This document shows positions 55,535-64,000 of a DNA stretch of 64,000 bases, piece by piece. A program made the position numbers and the translations under genes. The notes beneath the pieces are model-generated. The model did not search any database and was not told the origin of the DNA. It saw only the letters and a program-made list of their open reading frames with translations. This DNA is from a bacterium (lineage in GTDB: Bacteria > Myxococcota_A > Bradymonadia > Bradymonadales > Bradymonadaceae): contig JAUIBR010000037.1 in assembly GCA_030427705.1 (NCBI GenBank), positions 1 through 64,000 on the forward strand. Direction: 5' to 3'. How positions within the stretch are numbered: position 1 is the first letter of the stretch; each line of letters opens with the position of its first letter.

Positions 55535-57682
55535 CTACTTGGTGATCTGGCCGCCCGGCTTCGCAATCATCACCGAATCCAACACATCGTTCGCATCTTT
55601 CTTGCTCGCCATGGCGTTCATCGGCGTCGCGGTTACGACTGTTGTGTCGTACCAATAGACGTGGCTGATGATGGAATTGTACTGAACCTTGGCATCTTCC
55701 TTCGTCGAATACTCATCGACCGTCACCTTAACGATGGCATCAGCGCGCTGTGCCTTCGCAGAATAGGTGATGATGCCGGCGTGCTCGTTCCCAGAAGGCT
55801 GGGTAATCTGCCAGCCTGCATCCTGAATGGTGCGGAAGACGGTCTGAGCCTGGCCCTGCGCAATCGCCGGTGCCGTGATGAACTCGCCGGAATCCGCACC
55901 TTTGTTCTTCATCAGGACAAAGGCGCCAAGCCCGCCTGCAATCAGGACCAAACCAATCAAAACACCAATCAACAAGATGTTGGAGTTGTTCTTTTGCTTC
56001 TTCGCTGGACGTCGTTGTCCGTGGTGGGACTGGGTCCGTTGTCGCTGCTGAGGCGCGGCCCGCTCCGACGTTGGGACAGGCGTCATCCGCCGCTCCATGC
56101 GTGTCGGTTGCCGATCTGGTAGCTCAGCGGTGTTCTCAGGACCAAATGGCGATGGCGTTGGCATCGGAGTGACCGATGGTGCCATGCCCTGCGGCGGCTC
56201 GACGGCATCGAGCATCACCGGTGTTTGTGGCACTTTGGGCTCAGGGAAGTCGAGCTCAATGGACTCGAAGCTGTCGGATTCTGGGCCCAAGAGCGGGCTC
56301 GATACATCGCTCGATTCGCCGCCGCTGAAGTTGCCCATCAGCCAATCGGAATCGCCAGACCCTTGTAACATGCCTGCAGCGGCTGCCGATGCTGAGGTCC
56401 ACAACCAGTCGGCGGTCGTTTCTTCCAAAGGACCCGCGGGAACACGAATCGTGCCGCCCCAGCCATGTTTCTGCATCACGAACTCAATCGTATCCGCCAA
56501 TTGGGCCGAGTTCGGAATCCGCTTCTTCATGTCTTTGCTGAGTAGATTGTCGACAATCTCCTCAACGTCTTCAGGCACGTGCGGCGCGAGGTCCCTCACC
56601 TTCGGGTGTTGTGCCTGACACTGTCGCAGCATCAACTTGAATGGGTCTGGGTGCGTGAACGGAAGTTGGCCGGTCAACGCCTCGAACAACATGATGCCCA
56701 ATGAATAGAGGTCGGTCGTCCCGTCAACGTCCTTGCCCCTCGCCTGCTCCGGCGCCATGTACGCTGGGGTTCCGCAGACCGCGCCCTTGGCGGTGAGCGT
56801 CGAAGCGCTGGTGCGAGCCACACCGAAGTCCAAAACCTTGAACTGGACCGTTCCATCCGCAATACGCGTCAGGAAGATATTGTCTGGCTTCAGGTCACGG
56901 TGAATGACGCCCTGTGTATGCGCCTCAATCAGCGCTGAGGACACCTGACGCGCCATCTCGAGCGCATACTTAGGATGTACCTTATTGCCGACAAAGAGCT
57001 CAGACAGCGGCTTGCCGTTGACGAACTCCATCGCGAGATAGAGGCGGCCATCGCCGGTTTCACCGAAATCAATGAGTCGGACGACATTTGGGTGCGTGAA
57101 CGCGGAGATCAGTTTGGCTTCACGCAAGAAACGCTTTCGAAGCAGGTCTTCACCGGCCATGTCACGTTTGATGACTTTGATCGCGACCGGTCGGCCGATG
57201 GAGATCTGTTCTCCTCGATACACACGGCCCATCCCGCCTTCGCCCAAGATGCCGTGCAACCGGAAGCGTCCATCGATCGCCTCGCCCAAGATGGTGGCGT
57301 TTACGTCGCCAACCTTGATGGGTGCGACGTCGGTCTGATCGAACTCGTCATCTTCGTCGTAGTCGTCGTCGTAATCGGCGAACCGATCGTCGACTGCTGG
57401 CGGATTGGGATTTGTCGCCAACATCGCCGGCGACTTCGGGACTGAACGGCGTGGTGATTTGGCAGTCGGACGCCCGTGAACCATCGATTCGGGTGCCACC
57501 TGGGTCTCGTCGAACCCCATGGCGAGATCTTCGCTGGCGACATCTGTAGGGTCGAATGCGCCGGTTCCAACTTTGTCGGTGGGTAGCAGTTCTGTGGATA
57601 TATGGGTGTCTACGCGCTCAGTATCATCTTGCGCGTCAGAGTCTTCCGTCCCCAATCCAAACAGCTTTTCCAACTTGTTCAT
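55535..57682 (-). CDS. Ser/Thr protein kinase with transmembrane helix and C-terminal sensor-like domain
   Basis: The 715-residue protein has an N-terminal region of about 130 residues with repeated Asp-x-Thr-x-Val units (FDPTDVAS, FDETQVAP, FDQTDVAP), a Hanks kinase domain (GEGGMGRVYRGEQ, VAIKVIKRD, HRDLKPDNIFLT, VLDFGVAR) at about 145-410, and a Pro-rich linker. A membrane helix (ILLIGVLIGLVLIAGGLGAFVL) and a C-terminal domain of about 110 residues (TVFRTIQDAGWQITQPSGNE) follow. It is a paralogue of the kinase at 57758, with the same order of parts. All catalytic residues are present. The gene is 75 nt downstream of that paralogue. Confidence 0.93.
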   Translation of the reverse strand: MNKLEKLFGLGTEDSDAQDDTERVDTHISTELLPTDKVGTGAFDPTDVASEDLAMGFDETQVAPESMVHGRPTAKSPRRSVPKSPAMLATNPNPPAVDDRFADYDDDYDEDDEFDQTDVAPIKVGDVNATILGEAIDGRFRLHGILGEGGMGRVYRGEQISIGRPVAIKVIKRDMAGEDLLRKRFLREAKLISAFTHPNVVRLIDFGETGDGRLYLAMEFVNGKPLSELFVGNKVHPKYALEMARQVSSALIEAHTQGVIHRDLKPDNIFLTRIADGTVQFKVLDFGVARTSASTLTAKGAVCGTPAYMAPEQARGKDVDGTTDLYSLGIMLFEALTGQLPFTHPDPFKLMLRQCQAQHPKVRDLAPHVPEDVEEIVDNLLSKDMKKRIPNSAQLADTIEFVMQKHGWGGTIRVPAGPLEETTADWLWTSASAAAAGMLQGSGDSDWLMGNFSGGESSDVSSPLLGPESDSFESIELDFPEPKVPQTPVMLDAVEPPQGMAPSVTPMPTPSPFGPENTAELPDRQPTRMERRMTPVPTSERAAPQQRQRTQSHHGQRRPAKKQKNNSNILLIGVLIGLVLIAGGLGAFVLMKNKGADSGEFITAPAIAQGQAQTVFRTIQDAGWQITQPSGNEHAGIITYSAKAQRADAIVKVTVDEYSTKEDAKVQYNSIISHVYWYDTTVVTATPMNAMASKKDANDVLDSVMIAKPGGQITK

Positions 57683-57757
57683 CGAACCGCAACCGCCCTG
57701 GCTTTACTTTCGAGAGCCGATCAGTATTCGGGTCAGTGTAGATTGGAATGGGTGGAA

Positions 57758-59881
57758 TTAAAAGCGTTTCGACGACATGACACCGCCGGGATAGGACGAC
57801 TGGATCGCATCGAGGACGATCGTCATGTCTGTATTCGATACATTCGCGTTGGATGGTTCGACCACAACAAGCGAGCGATCACGCAGGTAGCCGACCGCTG
57901 GCGCGTTCAAATCCGTCCACGAAAGCTTGCATTCGTGCGCGGTTTCGCAGGTGTGTACTGCAACCTCAATGATGGACTCATCGCGCTGCACCTTTGCGCT
58001 CTGAATTCGGACCGTACCCACATCAGTGGTTGAGACAAACGGGACATCGAACCCGGAATCTTGCACGGCCTGTAGAACGATCTTGGCATCTCCGTCTGCC
58101 TCGATCGCGCCACCGCCAACGCCAGGCACAGAGAACGAACCGGTCGTGATCCCGTAGATGAGTGCGCCGGCGATCACGACCAATACCAACAGAATCAGGA
58201 CGAGGGTGATATTATTGTTCCCTTCGTTCTGCTGATTGCGACGTTGCGGACGTGGTCGCTCACGCTCGACCGTTACGGTGGGCTGCGGATTGAATGCCTG
58301 CTTGCTCTCTTGCGGCAGGTCGAGCTCGAGCTTCTCAAACTTAGGCTGCGGGATAACGCCGCCCTTTTTGGGGGGTTCTGCGGTCGCGTCACTTTGACGT
58401 TTCAACCCGGCATTGCTGTCGTACGCCATGCCATCCATCTGGAAACCGGCGCTAGAGACCACGTCTTCACCGACCGCCCACTCTTTCGTGGTTTCGGCCA
58501 GCGGGCCAGGTGGAAGTCGATACGTTTTGCCCCACCCATTGACGTTCATCACGTGCTCAATGGTGTCGCATAGTGCGATGGATGAAGCGATACGATCGGC
58601 AGGGTCCTTTGCCATCAGCGAGCGAACAATTTCCACCACCTCATCCGGCAGATGTGGTGCGAGATCCAACAGATACGGCGGTTCTTCTTTGACATGCATG
58701 AGCATGACTTGAAGAGGCTGACCAGCGAAAGGCACACGCCCGGTGAGCATCTCGTACATCATCACGCCAATCGCATAGAGGTCTGTTTGCGCAGACACCT
58801 TCAAGCCTTGCGCTTGCTCGGGCGCCATGTAGTTCGGCGTCCCGTAGACTGTGCCTGTCGCGGTGAGTCCCGAAGTCGAGGTCTTTGCTACGCCAAAGTC
58901 CAGAACCTTGAACTGGATCGAGCCGTCAGCGATGCGTGTGATGAAGATATTATCTGGCTTCAGGTCGCGGTGAACGACATCTTGGGCGTGCGCTTCAATG
59001 AGCGCGGAAGCAACCTGACGCGCCATCTCCAGCACGTACTGAGGTTGAATCATCAGCCCCTTAAACACCTCACCAAGTGTCTTACCGTTGACGAACTCCA
59101 TCGCCAGATACAAACGGCCTTCATCAGTCTCGCCGAAGTCGACCAGGCGCACGATATTCGGGTGATTGAATCCGGAGATCAGTTGTGCTTCGCGAAGGAA
59201 CCGCTCTCGCACTTCCTCGTTCTTGCCCATGTCCGTGCGTAACAACTTAATGGCGACATCACGACCGACCGATGTCTGTTTGGCGCGGTAAACCTTGCCC
59301 ATTCCGCCTTCACCCAGAAGGCCGAGCAACTGAAATCGCCCATCGATCGAGTTATTGAGGTTGCTGGCCTCTTCGTCAGATGCGCTGATGGGTAAGACTG
59401 TGGTTTCGGAGAACACCTCAGACTCGTCGTCATCGAGGCCCTCGGATTCGTCACCGCCCCATTGTCCAGGGCTTCCGAAATCGAGATTTGGGTCGCTGAT
59501 AGCTCCCGCACCTGAGAATGGATCTGGTTTGTCAGCGCCTGGACCTGCACCAGAGAATGGGTCCAACTGGTCGCCCTTCATCGGCGCGGTATTGGCCAGC
59601 GAACCGGTGTTCGACATCGGCCCCGTCTGCCCCAATGGCCCTGTGTAATCCGAGGTGCTGAGTACGCCTGAAAATGATTCCGGCGTGACCACGGCTGTCG
59701 CATCAGGCGCCGTGTCGAGATCCACTTCCGCGTCATTTTGCGTCTGGCTTTGGGCAAACTGCGCCGCGACGTTTCCACTCACCATTTGAGTTGGATCAAA
59801 CGCGCTCGCGTCGACGAGTTGGGTTTCATCCATCTCGTCGTCGTAATCGTAGCCGTCCCCGTTATCGTGATTGTTGCTCAT
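57758..59881 (-). CDS. Ser/Thr protein kinase, paralogue of the downstream kinase
   Basis: The 707-residue protein has an acidic N-terminal region with DETQLVDAS and DPTQMVSG, a set of Gly/Pro/Ser repeats (DPFSGAGPGADKPDPFSGAG), a Hanks kinase domain at about 180-450 ([43 protein letters not shown]), one membrane helix (ITLVLILLVLVVIAGALIYGIT) and a C-terminal domain starting KIVLQAVQDSGFDVPFVSTT, related to the corresponding part of the downstream kinase. The Thr motifs are probable autophosphorylation sites. Two near-tandem copies suggest a duplication. Confidence 0.93.
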   Translation of the reverse strand: MSNNHDNGDGYDYDDEMDETQLVDASAFDPTQMVSGNVAAQFAQSQTQNDAEVDLDTAPDATAVVTPESFSGVLSTSDYTGPLGQTGPMSNTGSLANTAPMKGDQLDPFSGAGPGADKPDPFSGAGAISDPNLDFGSPGQWGGDESEGLDDDESEVFSETTVLPISASDEEASNLNNSIDGRFQLLGLLGEGGMGKVYRAKQTSVGRDVAIKLLRTDMGKNEEVRERFLREAQLISGFNHPNIVRLVDFGETDEGRLYLAMEFVNGKTLGEVFKGLMIQPQYVLEMARQVASALIEAHAQDVVHRDLKPDNIFITRIADGSIQFKVLDFGVAKTSTSGLTATGTVYGTPNYMAPEQAQGLKVSAQTDLYAIGVMMYEMLTGRVPFAGQPLQVMLMHVKEEPPYLLDLAPHLPDEVVEIVRSLMAKDPADRIASSIALCDTIEHVMNVNGWGKTYRLPPGPLAETTKEWAVGEDVVSSAGFQMDGMAYDSNAGLKRQSDATAEPPKKGGVIPQPKFEKLELDLPQESKQAFNPQPTVTVERERPRPQRRNQQNEGNNNITLVLILLVLVVIAGALIYGITTGSFSVPGVGGGAIEADGDAKIVLQAVQDSGFDVPFVSTTDVGTVRIQSAKVQRDESIIEVAVHTCETAHECKLSWTDLNAPAVGYLRDRSLVVVEPSNANVSNTDMTIVLDAIQSSYPGGVMSSKRF

Positions 59882-59926
59882 TCCGCAACGACGCTGTCGG
59901 TCATAGTGTGGAGTTAGGTTACCATC

Positions 59927-60784
59927 TTATTCGGTACAGTCGTACACGTAAGTGAACTGGCTGTTCGCTGTGTCCACAATCTCGACCAATCGGTCGTTCG
60001 TGTAGTTGTACTCGATGGTGTATTCGGCAGTACCGTCGCCGGTTTCGTCGAATTCGGCGCGGTCCATTTGGATCGGCCAATCTATAGGCGAAAGATGGGT
60101 GGACAGGCGAGTCAGCTCCGCCAATGAAACGTCGGAGCTCACGAACGCGGTAGATACCGTCTGGCCTTGAAGCGTGGTCAGGGTTCCGGCGTCTTCGTCC
60201 CAGGTGATGCTAAACAGTATGCCAGTATCGTTGTACCGCCACTCATTTTGAGCGGGATAACCGTGGTCGATCACGTTCATCGCTCTGTCTTGAGGGATCC
60301 ACTCCATCGTGTCCGGGTCAATGGTCATGCGGTACTGCGACTGACGCAGCAATCGCCCTCCATCGTCATATTCGAACGCGATGTACTCCGTCGGAACGTT
60401 GACGTCATAGCTGAACGTAACTCGGCCAATAATCAGGTCTGAGTCGCCGTCATAGATCGCGATCTCTTTGGTTTGCGGTTCATCATTGAGCACGTCGATC
60501 ACGAAGCTCAACCGCCCTAACTCGTCAAATCCGAAAGATTCGATCTTAGTGGAAGCCACTTCTTCGAACTGCACTCGAACATCTGCACGACATGGGAGGT
60601 TGGCCGGACGCTCAAACGTCTCTAGACGGCGCAGTTCATCGACATCAAACCGTGGCTCAAACGGCATGTCCACGTTGCTGACGTTGTTGGGGTTCGAGTT
60701 GTCAGGGGATTCGCCTTTGGGCGCATCGTCGTCTCCACAGCCAACGAGCGCTGTGAGTGCGATGATTGTAAGAATCTTCTTCAA
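59927..60784 (-). CDS. lipoprotein of unknown function
   Basis: The 285-residue lipoprotein has a lipobox LVGC at residues 13-16, followed by GDDDAPKG and an Asn-rich spacer (DNSNPNNVSNVDMPFEP), the same layout as the lipoprotein at 17739. The rest is strand-rich with Tyr, Asp and Glu (EYIAFEYDDGGRLLRQSQYR, EWRYNDTGILFSI), resembling YD/RHS-type repeats only loosely. The TTG start at 60784 has GAGG 6-7 nt upstream. It is 25 nt downstream of the FadL-like gene and 45 nt before the kinase, so it may be co-transcribed with them. Confidence 0.72.
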   Translation of the reverse strand: MKKILTIIALTALVGCGDDDAPKGESPDNSNPNNVSNVDMPFEPRFDVDELRRLETFERPANLPCRADVRVQFEEVASTKIESFGFDELGRLSFVIDVLNDEPQTKEIAIYDGDSDLIIGRVTFSYDVNVPTEYIAFEYDDGGRLLRQSQYRMTIDPDTMEWIPQDRAMNVIDHGYPAQNEWRYNDTGILFSITWDEDAGTLTTLQGQTVSTAFVSSDVSLAELTRLSTHLSPIDWPIQMDRAEFDETGDGTAEYTIEYNYTNDRLVEIVDTANSQFTYVYDCTE

Positions 60785-60809
60785 ACTCGCCTCTCGTCGG
60801 CGATGCCGA

Positions 60810-62024
60810 CTAGTTGGTTTCGTAGCTCAGTCCGATCGCCAGAGCATTTGCTCCGCCGCTAAATGAGCCGGGAAACGCGTCCTCGCCCGTCGCCGAATTC
60901 TCGGTCACGAAGATTCGGGCATACGTTGCGTGCACACTCATTCCGAATGCCAGAGTGTAACCGGCCCCAAGCGTTGCGACAAATCGATCCGAATCAGGCA
61001 GCGTCGGCGAGAGGGTCTCTCGAGGTGAAGGGGTTGGATCCCAAGCAAAACCGCCGCGAAGCGCGAGTCCATCCAAAAGCCCGCGATACTCATACCCGGT
61101 ACGAATTGCCAGAGTATTCTCCCAGTTTCGTGGCTCGTTCACATCCGGGGTATCGGGGTTGTTGAAGTCGATGGCGAACTCCTTGAAGCTGCTCCAGAAG
61201 TAAGTCTCTAAGTCCAGCGACACCGTGCCTTGACCATGATCATAGGCGGCACCAAAGGCCAAACGCGCTGGCAACGTGACGGCGGTCTTTACCGCTTGAT
61301 CTGGCGTTCGACCGCTCAGCTCAAGAGGAATCGACTCGAAGTCTGCCGCCCCCTGATACTCCAGGTCGATTGGGCTGCGGTAGTTGACACCAAGGGACGC
61401 TCCGCCAAGTCGAGCGATTGCTGCCGTTTGAAAGCCGGCGGCCTGATCGTCGCCGGCCAGTTCCACGTTTCCTTGAACATCCACAGCGTCGATGTTTCGC
61501 TCCAGCCCGACCGTCGACCAGACATATCGGGGACCAGCTGAAACGGCGAACTCCATCGAACCCAACTTGTAGCCAACGGAGGCATTGGCGTTCACTTCGA
61601 ACGCCTGTAGCTGAATCCGGATGAGCTCATATTGGCCCGGCCATCCGTCGGGCCAGGTGAGACCCGCGCCGTAAGGAACCACGAAGGCCACATTTCCACC
61701 GATGCTCAGGTTGTCAATCGCGTGGCTGTAGCCGACATAGGCATAGGGCGGTGTCTTCAGTGAAGACTCCGAATCGGTCGTCCCTTCGTCCCCAAAATAG
61801 GAGAACGTCGGCAAGATCATCGTCGCCCCAACGGAGGTGCTGATACCTGGTTTCAGCGCGTAGGCGGCGGGATTGTAGAAGCCAGAATCACTATTCGTGA
61901 TGACGGCAGTCGCGGCTCCACCAACACCCAGTGCCGAGCTTCCTTGCTCTCCGATCGCGAACCCAGCGGCATACGCTTGGGTCGACACCAACGTGAGGAC
62001 TGCGGTCAGAACAAGCCGTTTCAT
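60810..62024 (-). CDS. FadL/TodX-family outer-membrane channel
   Basis: Outer-membrane beta-barrel for hydrophobic molecules such as fatty acids. The 404-residue protein has a signal peptide (to QAYAA), then GFAIGEQGSSALGVGGAATAV and NSDSGFYNPAAYAL, matching the FadL N-terminal hatch and NPA motif. Alternating strands run to the end. The C-terminal IGLSYETN lacks the Phe usual for OM barrels. It starts in a 4-nt overlap with the lipase-like gene (ATGA), so lipase and channel are probably co-translated: one would release lipids, the other take them up. Confidence 0.87.
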   Translation of the reverse strand: MKRLVLTAVLTLVSTQAYAAGFAIGEQGSSALGVGGAATAVITNSDSGFYNPAAYALKPGISTSVGATMILPTFSYFGDEGTTDSESSLKTPPYAYVGYSHAIDNLSIGGNVAFVVPYGAGLTWPDGWPGQYELIRIQLQAFEVNANASVGYKLGSMEFAVSAGPRYVWSTVGLERNIDAVDVQGNVELAGDDQAAGFQTAAIARLGGASLGVNYRSPIDLEYQGAADFESIPLELSGRTPDQAVKTAVTLPARLAFGAAYDHGQGTVSLDLETYFWSSFKEFAIDFNNPDTPDVNEPRNWENTLAIRTGYEYRGLLDGLALRGGFAWDPTPSPRETLSPTLPDSDRFVATLGAGYTLAFGMSVHATYARIFVTENSATGEDAFPGSFSGGANALAIGLSYETN

Positions 62025-64000
62025 TGCTGCCTCCCAGCGAAGAAGTCGATGATCTGCTGGCGAGCGCGGCGCCCGTTGCCGGAGGTCGGATCGAACAGGA
62101 ATGCATGATTCGAGATGGTCGGATCGTAGTGGTCAATCGGCACCTGCATACGCTCAGAAAGCGCACTGGTTGTGCCGTTTGGCACCACAATATCCCCATC
62201 AGCCTGTTGGATTATCACGCGTTTGATGGTCGACATTTTCGTCTGCCCATCCTCCGGGTCGACGTACTCGAAGGGTGAAATCGTCGCATGATGCGCGATG
62301 TTCACGGGGTCAACTGGGTCGAGCAGCCAACGAAGTCCGGTCTCGAACGCGAAATAGTCGTCATCACCACGCTCGATCTCACGCTCTTCAAGGACGTGAT
62401 TGAACGCGGTCTGGAACGAAGTTGATGTCTCCAGAAGTTCAAAGAAGTTACCGCCGGGCACGTTCAACGCGAAGTCGTGCATCGTGGGTTCAACCGCGGC
62501 TAGCATCGAACCCAGGATGCCACCCAAGCTCATGCCCAAGTAGACGACATCATCGCCGTTCAAGACGTAACCACCGGTTGCGGATGCCCAATCTGCGCCA
62601 CGGATGATCCGTAAACCCTGACAAAGGTCGACGATCGCCTGCCGAAAGTGGTCACGCGAACCGACGATATTATCCGTTTCAACGAACGCGGACCCAGAAG
62701 TCGCTGGGTAGCTTGGTCCACCATCAATCGGAGATTCGAAGGCAGCGAATTCGGTACGTGCCCCTGTCGCATCAACGCATAAGCCGGACTCGTTGCACAT
62801 ACCTGTGTTGCAATCTGTGTCCTTCAGACAAACGGACCGATTGCCGTGGTATGGCAAATCTGTCGCGAACACCGCGTAGCCTTCGTCAGCAAGGTAGTTA
62901 GCGATTAGATACGTGAGCTCACGACTTGTGAACAAGCCATGACCGAACAAAACGGTTGGGATGGGTTTACCGGGTTCGGCGTTCTCAGGGATGGTCAGCA
63001 CAAACGAGATCGAACGTTCTTCTGGCGTCTCATCCGGGCGAAATGCGCGAGTTCGAGGGTCTAGATAGTCTAGCGTCGTTACCTCGCCAGTAATAATGGT
63101 CTCGACGTTCGAGAGAATGAACGGGAGCCCCCGCTGCAGCGGAGTCTCGTTCACGATGTTCCGGAGCGCGGTTGTCGTGTTGCGCTCGTACAGTGAGGCG
63201 CGCAACTCCAACATGCCTTCAATCGCGGATACGGTCTTGAACGGGACCACAACCGATAGCTGGTCGCGCGGTGTTCCTTGAGACTCCAAGCGGTCCAGAA
63301 GAGGCTCCATGCGTGCCCGGAGCGGCTCAAGTAGCTCAGCAGATTCGAGGTCTAGAATCCCAACTTGAGGAACGCCATCCACCAGCAATGGCGCTTTCGA
63401 ACGAAGGAGCGCTGCTAGAGGCTGTGGCTCCACTGGCCTGCCGCCCGAGGTGATCTCGCGCGTCGCGACATACGCGTACCAAGTCGAGGGTTCGAGGGCC
63501 AAACGTGGTTTCATGTAGAACGTTCGCGTGTTTCGCAACACGCCCCGCTCCAGATCGGTGTCTTCAATGATGTCGCCGTTTTCTTCGAACCGGAACAGGC
63601 GGACGGTCTCTTCGTTCACGGTGTTAGAATCGAGCGATGAGGTCGCCTCCATCGTGATGGCGCCCGTGGTCGAGAAGCCATCGTATGTATTGAAGGCCTC
63701 CTTCAGCTCACGTGCGCTCTCATCATCGGATTCGTCGATGGGGACTTCGACCAGACCTGTGTCGGTGTTGACCAAAGCCTGATTGGGCAACGGAATACGA
63801 CCCGCATCCGAATCGAACCACACTCCAGGCTTTTGAGTGGTTGTGAACATCGAGGCAACGGCAATATCCATGCGGGGAACGCCGCGTGCTTCCATGCTCT
63901 CATAGAGCGGTTGGAGGTCTTGTCTCAGCTCTTCGAGCTTTTCAGCGATCTCTCGTTTTTCCGAGCGAGAATCCCCGGGCATCGCATATGGATGGTCACG
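62021..64000 (-). CDS. secreted alpha/beta-hydrolase (bacterial lipase/VirJ-like), 5' end outside the window
   Basis: The frame is open to the window edge (codons before ATG 63982 continue as RDHPYA), so the N terminus with signal peptide is missing; at least 659 residues are present. Motifs are TVLFGHGLF (oxyanion region), YLGMSLGGILGS with the nucleophile Ser, and a late DGDIVVPN and SNHAFLF, giving Asp and His. The N-terminal half matches the bacterial virulence-factor lipase N-domain in style (AYVATREI, RMEPLLDRLESQGTPRDQLSVVVPFKT). A Cys-rich patch (CLKDTDCNTGMCNESGLCVD) lies in the lid region. The stop overlaps the FadL-like gene by 4 nt. Confidence 0.85.
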   Translation of the reverse strand, partial: RDHPYAMPGDSRSEKREIAEKLEELRQDLQPLYESMEARGVPRMDIAVASMFTTTQKPGVWFDSDAGRIPLPNQALVNTDTGLVEVPIDESDDESARELKEAFNTYDGFSTTGAITMEATSSLDSNTVNEETVRLFRFEENGDIIEDTDLERGVLRNTRTFYMKPRLALEPSTWYAYVATREITSGGRPVEPQPLAALLRSKAPLLVDGVPQVGILDLESAELLEPLRARMEPLLDRLESQGTPRDQLSVVVPFKTVSAIEGMLELRASLYERNTTTALRNIVNETPLQRGLPFILSNVETIITGEVTTLDYLDPRTRAFRPDETPEERSISFVLTIPENAEPGKPIPTVLFGHGLFTSRELTYLIANYLADEGYAVFATDLPYHGNRSVCLKDTDCNTGMCNESGLCVDATGARTEFAAFESPIDGGPSYPATSGSAFVETDNIVGSRDHFRQAIVDLCQGLRIIRGADWASATGGYVLNGDDVVYLGMSLGGILGSMLAAVEPTMHDFALNVPGGNFFELLETSTSFQTAFNHVLEEREIERGDDDYFAFETGLRWLLDPVDPVNIAHHATISPFEYVDPEDGQTKMSTIKRVIIQQADGDIVVPNGTTSALSERMQVPIDHYDPTISNHAFLFDPTSGNGRRARQQIIDFFAGRQQ

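Overview
The window looks like chromosomal DNA of a predatory-type or free-living deltaproteobacterium in the Myxococcota/Bradymonadales neighbourhood. This is inferred from several traits seen together: two exported proteins with MYXO-CTERM-like tails (Gly-Cys, hydrophobic stretch, Arg cluster), a protein with MopE-type Cys/Asp repeats, Asn-rich lipoproteins with Met-Asp-Met tracts, three large Ser/Thr kinases, and F-ATPase genes split from the a and c subunit genes. No rRNA, tRNA, transposase, phage or CRISPR genes were seen. Genes are densely packed and many neighbours overlap by 1-7 nt.

Layout. 1-5.6 kb: a 5'-truncated M13 peptidase, an unknown membrane protein, a phospholipase C-like/beta-barrel protein and a PAP2 phosphatase. 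5.6-12.2 kb: a minus-strand tripartite RND efflux operon whose TolC-type protein carries an extra periplasmic binding-protein domain. 12.3-22 kb: a TPR protein, a repeat-filled gap, sanA, two MYXO-CTERM proteins, a metallo-beta-lactamase and a PPC-type lipoprotein. 22-29.6 kb: crtI-crtB, a Nudix/LACTB2-like fusion, tatB-tatC-clpP and a Ser/Thr kinase. 29.9-35.9 kb: a large lipoprotein, kal-kce, an HU protein, a small membrane protein, a GxxExxY protein and tlyA, with intergenic gaps filled by a TTCCTAAGG repeat family. 35.9-39.2 kb: amidase, a small protein and an acidic coiled-coil membrane protein. 39.3-44.4 kb: a cysS operon. 44.4-49 kb: TadE/TadG-like pseudopilin genes. 49.3-55.5 kb: the F1 and b-subunit ATP synthase operon. 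55.5-64 kb: two paralogous kinases, a lipoprotein, a FadL-like porin and a 3'-complete lipase-like protein that runs off the window.

The most striking signal is upstream of cysS: a 22-codon open reading frame at 39286-39354 that encodes six cysteines in its last seven codons. It has no Shine-Dalgarno sequence, sits 6 nt after a plausible -10 box, and contains a hexamer complementary to the cysS Shine-Dalgarno. It looks like a cysteine-sensing leader peptide (attenuator) for cysteinyl-tRNA synthetase. Other items worth attention are the intergenic TTCCTAAGG family that starts at or within stop codons, an insertion of about 48 residues in the ATP synthase beta subunit, a VWA domain interrupted by two copies of one module, and several unusual domain fusions.

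All functional calls rest on motifs read by eye; no database search was run. Start codons were adjusted where a Shine-Dalgarno sequence, signal peptide or neighbouring stop codon favoured a later start than the longest open frame.
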